In this document: piece after piece, positions 17,569 through 25,852 of the stretch
How positions within the stretch are numbered: position 1 is the first letter of the stretch
How the letters are laid out: every line of letters starts with the position of its first letter
Assembly (NCBI RefSeq): GCF_945605565.1
Contig: NZ_OX216966.1
Location: 5,076,001 to 5,140,000, forward strand
Direction: 5' to 3'
Source of the DNA: Paenibacillus dendritiformis
Lineage (GTDB): Bacteria; Bacillota; Bacilli; Paenibacillales; Paenibacillaceae
Length of the DNA: 64,000 nucleotides
The notes under the pieces: generated by a model
The model's input: the letters and a program-made list of their open reading frames with translations, nothing else
Database searches by the model: none
What the model was told of the DNA's origin: nothing
Made by a program: the position numbers and the translations under genes

Positions 17569-20500
17569 ATGAATCCGATTGCAATCGTCCGCTATCGGCC
17601 GGAGTATGCGGCTGGAGTAGCAGAGATGTGGAACCGCAGCCAGGAGGGCTGGGGCGGTGGAGATACGATTCGTACGGCAGAAAGGGTGCGGACGGAAGAA
17701 GAAGGATCGGACGCGCTGGAAGTCTATCTTGCCCTGGATCAGGATGCCGTGGTCGGGTACTGCAGCCTGTTCGAATACCGCGAGGATACCGGAGCGCTCT
17801 ATATCGGACTGCTGAACGTGAGGCCGGATTATCATGGCCGGCGAATCGGCAAGATGCTGGTCCGCGAAGCGTTGGATGCGACGGTGCGGTTAGGCTGGCC
17901 TCGCCTCGATCTCTATACATGGGCCAGCAATACGAAGGCCGTTCCGCTGTATAAGCGATGCGGTTTTTTCTGGGAGGATCGGGAAGATACGACCCACCTG
18001 ATGAACTTCATGCCTACCGTATTAAATACGGAAGCGCTCTCCGCTTATTTCGATGACATCGACTGGTACGAGGACTCGACCCGGGAGATCGAGATTAAGC
18101 CGGATGGCCGCAAGGATAACGGCTTTGATTATTTCGCATATACATGGGAAAAGAACGGCGCCTCGCTGCGCGTCGAATTTGAACGCACCGGAAGAGGCAT
18201 CCGGCTCATCGAGACCGACGATTTTCTCATCAGCGCCCAAGCGGAGCAGGCAAAGCCGGTCTTCGGCCGTTCTTATACGATAGAGTACCGGATCGTGAAC
18301 AAATCGGGCCGCCCGCTCCATCTCGATCTGCGGGGCGAGAACGACCGCAATATTCAATTTGACTGGGAGCATCAGGCCGAAGTGGAAGGCGAAGCGACGG
18401 TCCGGGCGAGCTTCTTCGTCGGCCCTGTCGAAGAGGAGCAAAGCGTATGGCGGACATGCCCCCGCGTCACGACTCGGATGCGCATTAACGGGAAGGAAGT
18501 CCTGTTCCACATTGGCGTCATTCCCCGCTTCCCTGCCCAGCTCGCTTGGAAGACGCCGAGCCCCAGCGCCTACCCGGCCATTGGCGGCACCTTCTATGTG
18601 GACATCGAGAACAACTTCGCGGAGGCGGCTGCATTTCGCTTCACGCTGCCTGACAGTCCGATGCTGGCCTTGGGGCGACATGAATTCGAGATCCCCCTGG
18701 AGGCGAACGAACGGACTTCCATCCCCGTCCCTTATCAGGTCCGCCAGTATGGCTTCTATTCGCAGCAGGTCGAAGCCGAGGCTCGGCTGGCCGATGGAAG
18801 CGTCATCCCGTTCACGAGAACGATCGGAGCCGGCTTCAGCGGTCCCGGCGCCGCCTTCGCCGGCGAGACGGAGAAGCATTGGCAGGTGTTCCACGGACAT
18901 TTCTCCATCAGATTCAACAAGGAATGGAACGGCTTCGGGCTTCTCTGTCCCGGGATGACAACCTACGCCGAATTGGGCTTCCCGAAGCTGGGCAAGCCGT
19001 TCTCCACAGAATTCTCGAAGAAGAAGCCGGTATCGATACATCCGATCCGGGAGGAAGGCGCCGTCGGATTGTCGCTCCGCTATCAATCGGCATCGTTTCC
19101 GTCGGTATTCTTGACCGTGAACCTCCTTCTGTATGGGGAAGGAACCGTCGCCTATTGGCATGAAGCCGAGAATACCGGCGCCCATCCTGTCGCCGACCTG
19201 TATGTGAGCCAACTGCTGCGCTTCGGACTGCAAGGCGCCGTCCTGCCCTACAACGGCAAATATATCGCGCTGAACGATATCACGGCTAGCGAATTCAGCT
19301 ACTGGGAAAGCCGCAACATGACGGAGTCGTGGGTGTTCATCCAGCACGGCAGCGTCCCTCTCGGCATCTGCTGGCCGAAGACGCATCGCGTGCGTATCGA
19401 GAGCTGGTGCATCAGCCTGGAAGCTTCGCTCGGAAGTCTGGGGCCGGGAGAGAAGTCCGCAACGGAGCCCCTCCATCTGACGATGGGCGGATATACAGAC
19501 TGGACCCGCTTCCGCGCCTTCGCGATGCAGGAGCCGGATATCCGTTCCGATCTCCGGCTTACCGATCCGATCGAGCTGATTATGAACAGGAATAATCCGG
19601 TGCTCCGCTCGAATCTGAACATGACAATCCGGGATCACCGATTGGTGCAGAGAGAGGGAACGATCTCGGTTCAACTGCGCAGGGAACCGGACGCAGCTGC
19701 ACGGCCGTTGGACATCGATGAGTCCGGGATCACGGAATGCAGCCTTCCGGCGCCGCAGCAGAGCATGGAGGTCGTCGATGCGGTGGTTCATCTGCCAACG
19801 CATGACGTGAAGCGAAGCTCTGTCGTGCTGGTGCCGTCAGATGAGCCGATCCGATTCGAGCGGCAAGAGGGACAAGCCGGACCGGTCTATTCGGCAGACA
19901 ACGGCGTGCTGCGGGTGGCGGCGTCCCCTTCCTTCTACCCCGCTCTTCACTCGCTGCAAGCAGGCGGCGAGGAATGGCTGTCCAGCGGATATCCGCTGCA
20001 CGCGCCGAGATCATGGTGGAATCCGTATATCGGCGGTCTGAAGTACGATATCGGCGGCCTGAGCCCGCTCTCGGTCCTGAAGGAGAGCAGCACGGTGGAA
20101 TTCGTTACCCGGCGGGACAGCTCCGATAATGAATGGCAGGGCTTGAAGCTTACGCTGGACGTCCGGCAGCATGATACCTATAAAGGCTTGAAGCTGCACC
20201 AATATTTCCTGATGCTGTCCCGCGTGCCTGTGCTGTGCGCATTTTCCGAAATCGAGCAGGAGACGGGCCTCAGTCTCGATCAACTGGTCTGGGACACATC
20301 GATGTTCATCCAATCCGGAGATTCGCAGGGAGGCTTGCGGGTGTCCGTGAAGGACCATGACGGGTCCGACCGCACATTCCGTCCCGGCAAGGGAGAGCTC
20401 GAAATTCCGGAAGCGCGGCATCTCGTCTTCGGAGCGGATAACCGGGAGCAGCAGCTTCATGTCATGATGGATGCGAGCGAGCGCTATCCGCTCGTCTATG

Positions 20501-20685
20501 CCAACAATGAGATATGTCAGGTAGAGTACAATCGCGAACGGCACATCCCGAACGGAGCCTGCGTCCGAATAGAGCCGTTGTTCCTGCTGTTCTCCCCTGA
20601 CCGTATCGAATTCGAAGCCTTGGCTTCATTACAACAGATCCGGTTCCCGGACGAGAGAGGAAGTGGAGCGAATGAAGATCATTGA
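17569..20685 (+). CDS. GNAT acetyltransferase fused to a ~850-residue uncharacterised beta-rich region
   Basis: A 1038-residue protein. Residues 1-150 are a GNAT domain with the CoA loop VRPDYHGRRIGKMLVREA and KAVPLYKRCGFFWEDRED. The rest is rich in beta strands with Ig-like and carbohydrate-enzyme-like stretches (LRFGLQGAVLPYNGKYIALND, SRSWWNPYIGGLKYDIGGLS) and is not recognised. No signal peptide is seen, so it is cytoplasmic. GGAGG precedes the ATG at 17569; a longer in-frame start at 17386 lacks a site and would add a spurious segment. The next gene, an amidohydrolase, overlaps its end by about 14 bases, so the two probably act together on one compound. Confidence 0.8.
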   Translation: MNPIAIVRYRPEYAAGVAEMWNRSQEGWGGGDTIRTAERVRTEEEGSDALEVYLALDQDAVVGYCSLFEYREDTGALYIGLLNVRPDYHGRRIGKMLVREALDATVRLGWPRLDLYTWASNTKAVPLYKRCGFFWEDREDTTHLMNFMPTVLNTEALSAYFDDIDWYEDSTREIEIKPDGRKDNGFDYFAYTWEKNGASLRVEFERTGRGIRLIETDDFLISAQAEQAKPVFGRSYTIEYRIVNKSGRPLHLDLRGENDRNIQFDWEHQAEVEGEATVRASFFVGPVEEEQSVWRTCPRVTTRMRINGKEVLFHIGVIPRFPAQLAWKTPSPSAYPAIGGTFYVDIENNFAEAAAFRFTLPDSPMLALGRHEFEIPLEANERTSIPVPYQVRQYGFYSQQVEAEARLADGSVIPFTRTIGAGFSGPGAAFAGETEKHWQVFHGHFSIRFNKEWNGFGLLCPGMTTYAELGFPKLGKPFSTEFSKKKPVSIHPIREEGAVGLSLRYQSASFPSVFLTVNLLLYGEGTVAYWHEAENTGAHPVADLYVSQLLRFGLQGAVLPYNGKYIALNDITASEFSYWESRNMTESWVFIQHGSVPLGICWPKTHRVRIESWCISLEASLGSLGPGEKSATEPLHLTMGGYTDWTRFRAFAMQEPDIRSDLRLTDPIELIMNRNNPVLRSNLNMTIRDHRLVQREGTISVQLRREPDAAARPLDIDESGITECSLPAPQQSMEVVDAVVHLPTHDVKRSSVVLVPSDEPIRFERQEGQAGPVYSADNGVLRVAASPSFYPALHSLQAGGEEWLSSGYPLHAPRSWWNPYIGGLKYDIGGLSPLSVLKESSTVEFVTRRDSSDNEWQGLKLTLDVRQHDTYKGLKLHQYFLMLSRVPVLCAFSEIEQETGLSLDQLVWDTSMFIQSGDSQGGLRVSVKDHDGSDRTFRPGKGELEIPEARHLVFGADNREQQLHVMMDASERYPLVYANNEICQVEYNRERHIPNGACVRIEPLFLLFSPDRIEFEALASLQQIRFPDERGSGANEDH

Positions 20686-21550
20686 CGCCCATATGCATCT
20701 GTCCCATATTCAGGAGTTCAAGGCGACCGCCGCGGAGAAATCATTCGTTGATTATAGCCTGGACGGGATTCTGAAGGAATACCGCGACAACAATGTCGTG
20801 CTCGGCATCGGTATGGGACTGACCGAGACGAAGCCGGGAGGCTTCCCGGATGAGGAAGCGGTGACCCCGATGGGGCTCGACCTGGTGGAGGCGCTGCCTC
20901 CCCAGCTCGTCTATTGCCTGGGCATTAATCCTTACCGCCTCGGCACGCAAGAGCTCGAAGCGCTGGAACGCGATCTGCAGAAGCCGGAAGCCGTCGGTCT
21001 CAAAATCTATCTGGGCTATTATCCCTTCTATGCCTACGACAGCGTCTATCAGCCGGTCTATGAGCTGGCCGCCGCCTATCGCGTCCCGGTCGTGTTCCAT
21101 ACGGGCGATACGTACTCGGAGCGCGGGCTGCTCAAATATTCGCATCCGTTGACGATCGACGAGGTGGCCGTCACGCACCGGAACGTCAACTTCATGATGG
21201 CGCACTTCGGCGATCCTTGGGTGCTGGACGGAGCGGAAGTCGTCTACAAGAACCGGAACGTCTTCGCCGATCTGTCCGGTCTCATGGTCGGCGACACCGC
21301 CAATTGCAATCGGCTCAAGGACTCGCCCCTGTTCTTCGCCCATCTGCGCCATGCCGTAACCTATTGCGATCATTACGACAAGCTGCTGTTCGGCACCGAT
21401 TGGCCGCTCGCTCCGGTAGAGGCCTACATCCGGTTCGTCCGGGAGCTGATCCCGGCGGAGCATCATGAGGATGTATTCTACCGGACGGCGCTGAACGTAT
21501 TTCCAAAGATCAGGCCATTCCTGGAACACGAAGGCCATGCGTCGCGCTAG
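20672..21550 (+). CDS. Amidohydrolase-family TIM-barrel protein
   Basis: A 292-residue protein of the amidohydrolase-related (COG2159-like) family. DAHMHL (HxH metal motif) is at the N-terminus, VVFHTGDTYS follows strand 5, the second-shell His lies in NFMMAHFGDPW and the catalytic Asp in LLFGTDWPL. It hydrolyses or decarboxylates an unknown small molecule. The ATG at 20672 overlaps the GNAT-fusion stop; a GTG at 20663 is an alternative. Its coupling to the GNAT fusion suggests an acyl-transfer and hydrolysis step in one pathway. Confidence 0.85.
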   Translation: MKIIDAHMHLSHIQEFKATAAEKSFVDYSLDGILKEYRDNNVVLGIGMGLTETKPGGFPDEEAVTPMGLDLVEALPPQLVYCLGINPYRLGTQELEALERDLQKPEAVGLKIYLGYYPFYAYDSVYQPVYELAAAYRVPVVFHTGDTYSERGLLKYSHPLTIDEVAVTHRNVNFMMAHFGDPWVLDGAEVVYKNRNVFADLSGLMVGDTANCNRLKDSPLFFAHLRHAVTYCDHYDKLLFGTDWPLAPVEAYIRFVRELIPAEHHEDVFYRTALNVFPKIRPFLEHEGHASR

Positions 21551-21599
21551 CCATGGAGCAGGTAGCAGGAGGGGGGGCGCGCCGGTTACCGCTTCGGGG

Positions 21600-21840
21600 G
21601 CGCGGCTTCAACCGGAATGAGGGAGCTTCCAAAAATGCTGCGTAGCTGCAGCAATTTTCATCATTTAAGCTGATATTTGATGGAATTCCTGCACAGATGC
21701 ATCTTTTCGCTGAATTTCCCTTATTTGTAACCAATAAGGCTAAAAATCCTGCGTTTTCGCAGGAATTCTATTTAGGCATAGACTCAGGCAGCCTAATCCT
21801 GCAGTTTTACAGTATTATTGGGCATGCCAAGAGATGAACT
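21600..21840. repeat. Intergenic repeat cluster with GCTGCA / TGCAGGAATT units
   Basis: A non-coding tract with several short units in both orientations, such as ctgcagttttacag (21803-21816), tgctgcgtagctgcagc (21633 on) and cctgcgttttcgcaggaatt (21750 on). The same units recur at 50750-51180. There is no ORF support. These look like small mobile or structural intergenic repeats. Confidence 0.5.
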
Positions 21841-21905
21841 CCCGCTTAACCAGGTGAACCAAACGAGTCAGGTGCCCTGATGAGCCAGATAGCCAGACAA
21901 CGAAC

Positions 21906-21930
21906 GAAGACTGCCCCTCGGGCAGTCTTC
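21906..21930. terminator. Bidirectional terminator between amidohydrolase and AraC genes
   Basis: Perfect 11-bp stem GAAGACTGCCC / GGGCAGTCTTC with a 3-base loop, between convergent genes. Confidence 0.7.
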
Positions 21931-21955
21931 GGCTCATTCTCGCGCTATAGCTATA

Positions 21956-22018
21956 GCATCACTCTTGCTCATATCTGCTCCATTGAGCTATGGCATCACT
22001 CTTGCTCATATCTGCTCC
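21956..22018. repeat. 37-bp tandem duplication over the 3' end of the AraC gene
   Basis: A 26-base block (gcatcactcttgctcatatc...) is repeated exactly at 21956-21981 and 21993-22018. The second copy contains the stop of the AraC gene, so the duplication arose at its 3' end. Confidence 0.85.
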
Positions 22019-22830
22019 CGATGGCGGAGCTTCCTGGCGTATTCCTCCGGCGACACGCCGACGAATGCCTTGAAATCCTTGATGAAATGGGCCTGATCGT
22101 GATAGCCCAGATCCGCCGCCAGGGCAGCCCAATCCGGCACGGCGCCGGCGGCCGCCATCCCTGCCGCCTCGTGAATGCGGCTGCGCTGGATGACCCATTT
22201 CGGCGATACGCCGACATAGTGCAGGAACAAGCGCTGCAGCGAGCGCGTATGAAGCGAGAACCGCTCCGCCAGCTCCTGGACGCGGGTAATGTCCCGGCCG
22301 TCCACGACCGTCTCGATAATCCGATTGACGAGCTTCACGTTGTCCTCCGCTTCCGGCAGCCGCTCGCGGAGGAACCCGTCAATGATTCGGCTCATCGCCT
22401 CCCCGTCCTCTAAAGCGAACAACGCTTGCTCCATCGGGCCGCTGTCTATCCCGAACACGTCGCGGAAGGGCAGCGTGTGACCGGCGAGGCGTGACATCGG
22501 CTCGCGGTACAAGGGATAAAATCCCGCCGGCTGGAAGAGCACCCCGGCTACCCGTCCCTGTCCTTCCAGCACCCGCTGGGATCTTCCGGACACAATGCCG
22601 TACACGGCCGTGTTGTCCCGCTCGAATACCAGATTCACCCCGGGATGCTGAAGCACCTCCTGCACATAGGGAGGCTGGCCGCGCAAATCCCAGGCAATCA
22701 TCCAATAATGCTTGACGAAATGACGAAGGTCAGGCGCCGGAAGATGGCGGGTAATGCGGAATTTCTGTTCGCCGGCGGCGGCATACAGCATGCCTCTGAC
22801 GTCCGGCTCGCGGTTCGGCTTCGTATCCAT
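22006..22830 (-). CDS. AraC family transcriptional regulator (DUF6597-type N-terminus)
   Basis: 274 residues. The N-terminal half (PDLRHFVKHYWMIAWDLRGQ ... HPGVNLVFERD) is the sensing domain seen in small AraC regulators of this type. The C-terminal HTH pair is at residues about 180-270, with AERFSLHTRSLQRLFLHYVGVSPKW and AADLGYHDQAHFIKDFKAFVGVSPEEY. It is divergent from the DinB gene, which it may regulate. GGGAGCG precedes the ATG. Confidence 0.88.
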   Translation of the reverse strand: MDTKPNREPDVRGMLYAAAGEQKFRITRHLPAPDLRHFVKHYWMIAWDLRGQPPYVQEVLQHPGVNLVFERDNTAVYGIVSGRSQRVLEGQGRVAGVLFQPAGFYPLYREPMSRLAGHTLPFRDVFGIDSGPMEQALFALEDGEAMSRIIDGFLRERLPEAEDNVKLVNRIIETVVDGRDITRVQELAERFSLHTRSLQRLFLHYVGVSPKWVIQRSRIHEAAGMAAAGAVPDWAALAADLGYHDQAHFIKDFKAFVGVSPEEYARKLRHREQI

Positions 22831-22983
22831 CGTTCACGCTCCCGTTCCAAGATAAGACGCGGTATTCGCACATCGCATTTATCGCATTTTTACAATACCA
22901 ATCCATGAGGTTCTGCTATAGTACCCATGTTAGCAAGTGATAGAGTATGTCGCAAATCAAATGGTTATGGAGGGTGTAAGAGA

Positions 22984-23442
22984 ATGCAGCAGACGGAAGC
23001 ATTGCTGGAGGCGTGGCTGAAGCAGCGGGCGATACTGGAAAAGCTGTTGCTGCCCATACCGGACCATCACGCCGGCTTCGCGCCGTGGGACGGGGCGATG
23101 ACGGTAAGCGAGCTGGCTCAGCATATCGGCGCTTCCGCCGATATGTTCATCAGGCTGGCCAAGACGGGAGAGGGACAAATCGGCATGCCGCCGACCATCG
23201 AGTGCGCATCGATGAAGGAAGTGCGCCGGATCGTGCAAGAGTGGACCGCGAAGACAACAGAGATGTTCAAGACCTTAACCGCCGAAGATCTGAAGACGGT
23301 CTACCATTCCCCGTTCCCGAATCTGGATGGGCCGCGCAGCAAGCTCGTCCGGCTCGTCATCGATCACGAGATTCATCACAAAGGACAGCTCTTCGTCTAC
23401 GCCCGCATGCTCGGAGTGCAAGAACTGCCATTTCCACTGTAA
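22984..23442 (+). CDS. DinB family protein
   Basis: A 152-residue four-helix-bundle protein. The three metal-ligand histidines are seen as ELAQHIG and the pair in DHEIHHKGQ. The family contains thiol transferases (bacillithiol S-transferases) and damage-inducible proteins; the true substrate is unknown. The ATG at 22984 follows GGAGGGTG; upstream in-frame codons are not used. It is divergently transcribed from an AraC regulator, 150 bases away. Confidence 0.88.
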   Translation: MQQTEALLEAWLKQRAILEKLLLPIPDHHAGFAPWDGAMTVSELAQHIGASADMFIRLAKTGEGQIGMPPTIECASMKEVRRIVQEWTAKTTEMFKTLTAEDLKTVYHSPFPNLDGPRSKLVRLVIDHEIHHKGQLFVYARMLGVQELPFPL

Positions 23443-23449
23443 AAACGAA

Positions 23450-23508
23450 AGGAAGGATATCGGGGACAGAGGGACCAGCCGCTCTCCATTTTGCCCGATA
23501 TCCTTCCT
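23450..23508. terminator. Long hairpin between convergent DinB and ABC-F genes
   Basis: A perfect 15-bp stem (AGGAAGGATATCGGG / CCCGATATCCTTCCT) with a 29-base loop. The lack of a T run makes it an atypical terminator. Confidence 0.55.
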
Positions 23509-23514
23509 GCGTGC

Positions 23515-25458
23515 TTAGCCTAACGCTTCTTCCGCTTCCATCCACTCGCGGTACAGCTCATCCAGCTCCTGCCGCAGCCGGGCCTGCTCACTCAGCAGCT
23601 TGGGCCATTCCGCATTCTCTGCCGGGCTCGCGGACAGCCGGGCCATCTCCTCCTCCAGCAGGCGCAGCCGTTCCTCGGCTGCCGCAATCTCTTCCTCCCA
23701 TCGCCTTGCCGGCTCGGTAGGCTTGGAGCCTGCCTTCGATTCCGCCGGCTTCAGCTCATCCTTAGGCTCATTCTTCGGCCGCGCAGGCTCTGCCGGGATC
23801 GCCGCCGCAGCGGACCGCTGCAGCAGCGCCTGCAGCTTCTCCCGGCATTCCTCGTAATTGCCGAGATGAACGGTCAGCTCTGCCTGGTCCAGCATCCACA
23901 GCTTCTCCACGACACGATTCATGAAGTAGCGGTCATGCGAGATGACGAGCAGTGTGCCGGGGAACGAATCCAAGGCTTCCTCCAACGCTTCCCGCGAGTC
24001 GATGTCCAAATGGTTCGTCGGCTCGTCGAGGAGCAGCAGGTTCGGCTTCCGGTACATCAGCAGCGCCAGGCGCAGCCGGCTCCATTCGCCGCCGGACAGC
24101 TGGGACACCCGCTTGAACACATCGGAGCCGTAGAACAGGAAGCGGGCCAGTTCGCCCCGGGCTTCCCCTTCTTCCATCGCCAAGGCGTCGCAAAAATAGC
24201 GCAGCACGGTGGAATCTTCCGCCGGCGGGGCTTCCTCCTGGGCCAGATAGCCGATGTCCACGCGGGAACCGAGCCGAATCTCGCCCTCGTCATGAGGAAT
24301 CTCGCCGATAATCATCTTCATCAGCGTGCTCTTGCCCGCACCGTTGCCGCCCATCAAGGCGACGCGCTCGCCGTACAGCAGCAGCGCGCTCGTCCCGCGC
24401 AGCAGTTCCCGCTCGCCGAACGCTTTGGAGACGCGATCCAGCACAATCACCTGCTTGCCGGAGCGGTCCTCCTGCTTCAGCGTCAGGTCCATCGCGCGCC
24501 GTTCCAGAATTGGGCGCTTAATCTTGACCATCCGGTCCAGCGCCTTCTGCATCGAGGCGGCCCGGCGGTGGAAGCCGGGGTTCGGCGGATTGGCGCGGTT
24601 GCCCCATTCGATCAGCTGCTTGATCGTCTCCTGCATCTTTTTGATCTTCTTCTGCTGCTCCTGATAATCGGCAAATTGCTGGAGCAGACGCTCCTCTTTT
24701 TCCTTCTGATAGCCGGAATAATTCGTATAGTAGACGAAGGCTTCTCCGTCTTCGAGCTCAATAATCTTGCCGACGACCCGGTCGAGGAAATACCGGTCAT
24801 GGGAAACGACCACGACGACGCCAGGATAGGAGCCGAGGAACGACTCCAGCCATTCGATCGCCGCCATATCCAGATGGTTCGTCGGCTCGTCAAGCAGCAG
24901 GATGTCCGGCCGCTTCAGCAGCAGGGCCGCCAGTCCGACCTTCGTCTTCTCTCCGCCCGAGAGCGAGGCGAACGGCCGCCCGAACTGCTCGGCGCCAATG
25001 CCCATGCCTGCAGCTACCCGCCGAATCGAAGCCTCCATCTCATAGCCCCCCGCTTGCTCGAACCGCTCCATGAGCTGTCCGTACTGGTTCAGCAGAAGCT
25101 GCATGGCCCGTTCATCCGCGCAGACGGAAGGATCGGACATCTTCGCTTCCAGTTCCTTCATCTCGCGTTCCCAGCACCGCACCTGTTCATAGCCTTCGGC
25201 CAGCACATCATAGACGGTCGCTCCGTCCCTGGCTGACGGAACCTGAGCGAGCAGGCCGACCGTCGCGCCTTTGCGAATGAACAGCTCTCCCTCGTCAGGA
25301 GCCGAAGCTCTGTCCAGCAGCTGCAATATCGTCGTCTTGCCCGTGCCGTTCCGTCCGATCAGGCCGACCTTCTCCGCTTCCCCAATCTCGAACGACACAT
25401 CAGAGAGCACCAGCTCCGCCCCATAATATTTTTTCACATGCCACAAATTGATTACCAT
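23515..25458 (-). CDS. ABC-F family ATPase (ribosome-associated)
   Basis: A 647-residue soluble protein with two ABC domains: Walker A GRNGTGKTT and GGNGAGKST, signatures LSGGEKTK and LSGGEWSR, and Walker B LLLDEPTNHLD twice. The interdomain linker (about residues 240-320) contains the antibiotic-resistance/translation-factor-type helical arm. The charged C-terminal extension has a coiled coil (EEEIAAAEERLRLLEEEMARL). It acts on the ribosome E site; it may be a translation factor (YfmR/YdiF group) or an antibiotic-protection protein. The ATG at 25458 has GGAGGAGG upstream; a TTG at 25464 is less likely. A leader ORF and terminator upstream suggest attenuation. Confidence 0.9.
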   Translation of the reverse strand: MVINLWHVKKYYGAELVLSDVSFEIGEAEKVGLIGRNGTGKTTILQLLDRASAPDEGELFIRKGATVGLLAQVPSARDGATVYDVLAEGYEQVRCWEREMKELEAKMSDPSVCADERAMQLLLNQYGQLMERFEQAGGYEMEASIRRVAAGMGIGAEQFGRPFASLSGGEKTKVGLAALLLKRPDILLLDEPTNHLDMAAIEWLESFLGSYPGVVVVVSHDRYFLDRVVGKIIELEDGEAFVYYTNYSGYQKEKEERLLQQFADYQEQQKKIKKMQETIKQLIEWGNRANPPNPGFHRRAASMQKALDRMVKIKRPILERRAMDLTLKQEDRSGKQVIVLDRVSKAFGERELLRGTSALLLYGERVALMGGNGAGKSTLMKMIIGEIPHDEGEIRLGSRVDIGYLAQEEAPPAEDSTVLRYFCDALAMEEGEARGELARFLFYGSDVFKRVSQLSGGEWSRLRLALLMYRKPNLLLLDEPTNHLDIDSREALEEALDSFPGTLLVISHDRYFMNRVVEKLWMLDQAELTVHLGNYEECREKLQALLQRSAAAAIPAEPARPKNEPKDELKPAESKAGSKPTEPARRWEEEIAAAEERLRLLEEEMARLSASPAENAEWPKLLSEQARLRQELDELYREWMEAEEALG

Positions 25459-25502
25459 GGTCAACGTCCTCCTCCGGGCGCGCTTCCTCCCCGGACCGGA
25501 AC

Positions 25503-25535
25503 AAAAAAAGACTGCAGGGAAACATCCCCGCAGCC
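25503..25535 (-). terminator. Rho-independent terminator between leader ORF and ABC-F gene
   Basis: A 9-bp stem CTGCGGGGA / TCCCTGCAG (one G-T pair) with seven T after it on the minus strand. It ends about 45 bases before the ABC-F start, leaving no room for a clear second promoter, so it probably acts as an attenuator. Confidence 0.75.
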
Positions 25536-25555
25536 TTAGGTCAGATCATACCCGT

Positions 25556-25708
25556 TCAGGTCAAGGCAGGAGAGTCTTCACGCCAATTCGTCACATTCGT
25601 ATTCGCAAAAATGGACACACCTATCCCGTTGACCACTCCAGCATGGGTGATGCCAAATAATGCCATAGGCAATTGGCTAATGCGAATCGTTGCGACGCTG
25701 CGGTTCAT
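25556..25708 (-). CDS. 50-residue leader ORF upstream of the ABC-F gene
   Basis: Starts MNRSVATIRISQLPMALFG and ends NWREDSPALT. A very strong AGGAGGTGA site eight bases before the ATG shows translation. It stops about 20 bases before an intrinsic terminator and 100 bases before the ABC-F start, the usual layout of ribosome-stalling attenuators of ABC-F genes. The Gly/Asn-rich second half also faintly resembles short spore germination (GerP-like) proteins, so an independent small spore gene is the alternative. Confidence 0.6.
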   Translation of the reverse strand: MNRSVATIRISQLPMALFGITHAGVVNGIGVSIFANTNVTNWREDSPALT

Positions 25709-25852
25709 CTCCTGCCTCACCTCCTGTTCATGCTCTGCGATGAGAGCGTAATTATTCCATATTATACCCGAAAGCTACGATGCAGTAAAGTACCGTCTGC
25801 CGGACACCCATCGCCAGGTCCGCCGGGTTCCGCCGAGCCTCATCCGCAATCA

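Noticed and set aside
18022-19803. 593-codon open frame on the minus strand
   Set aside because: It is antisense to the GNAT fusion, has no ribosome site, and its composition is the mirror of a GC-rich gene.
23866-25236. 456-codon open frame on the plus strand
   Set aside because: It is antisense to the clear ABC-F gene; the protein has no recognisable motif.
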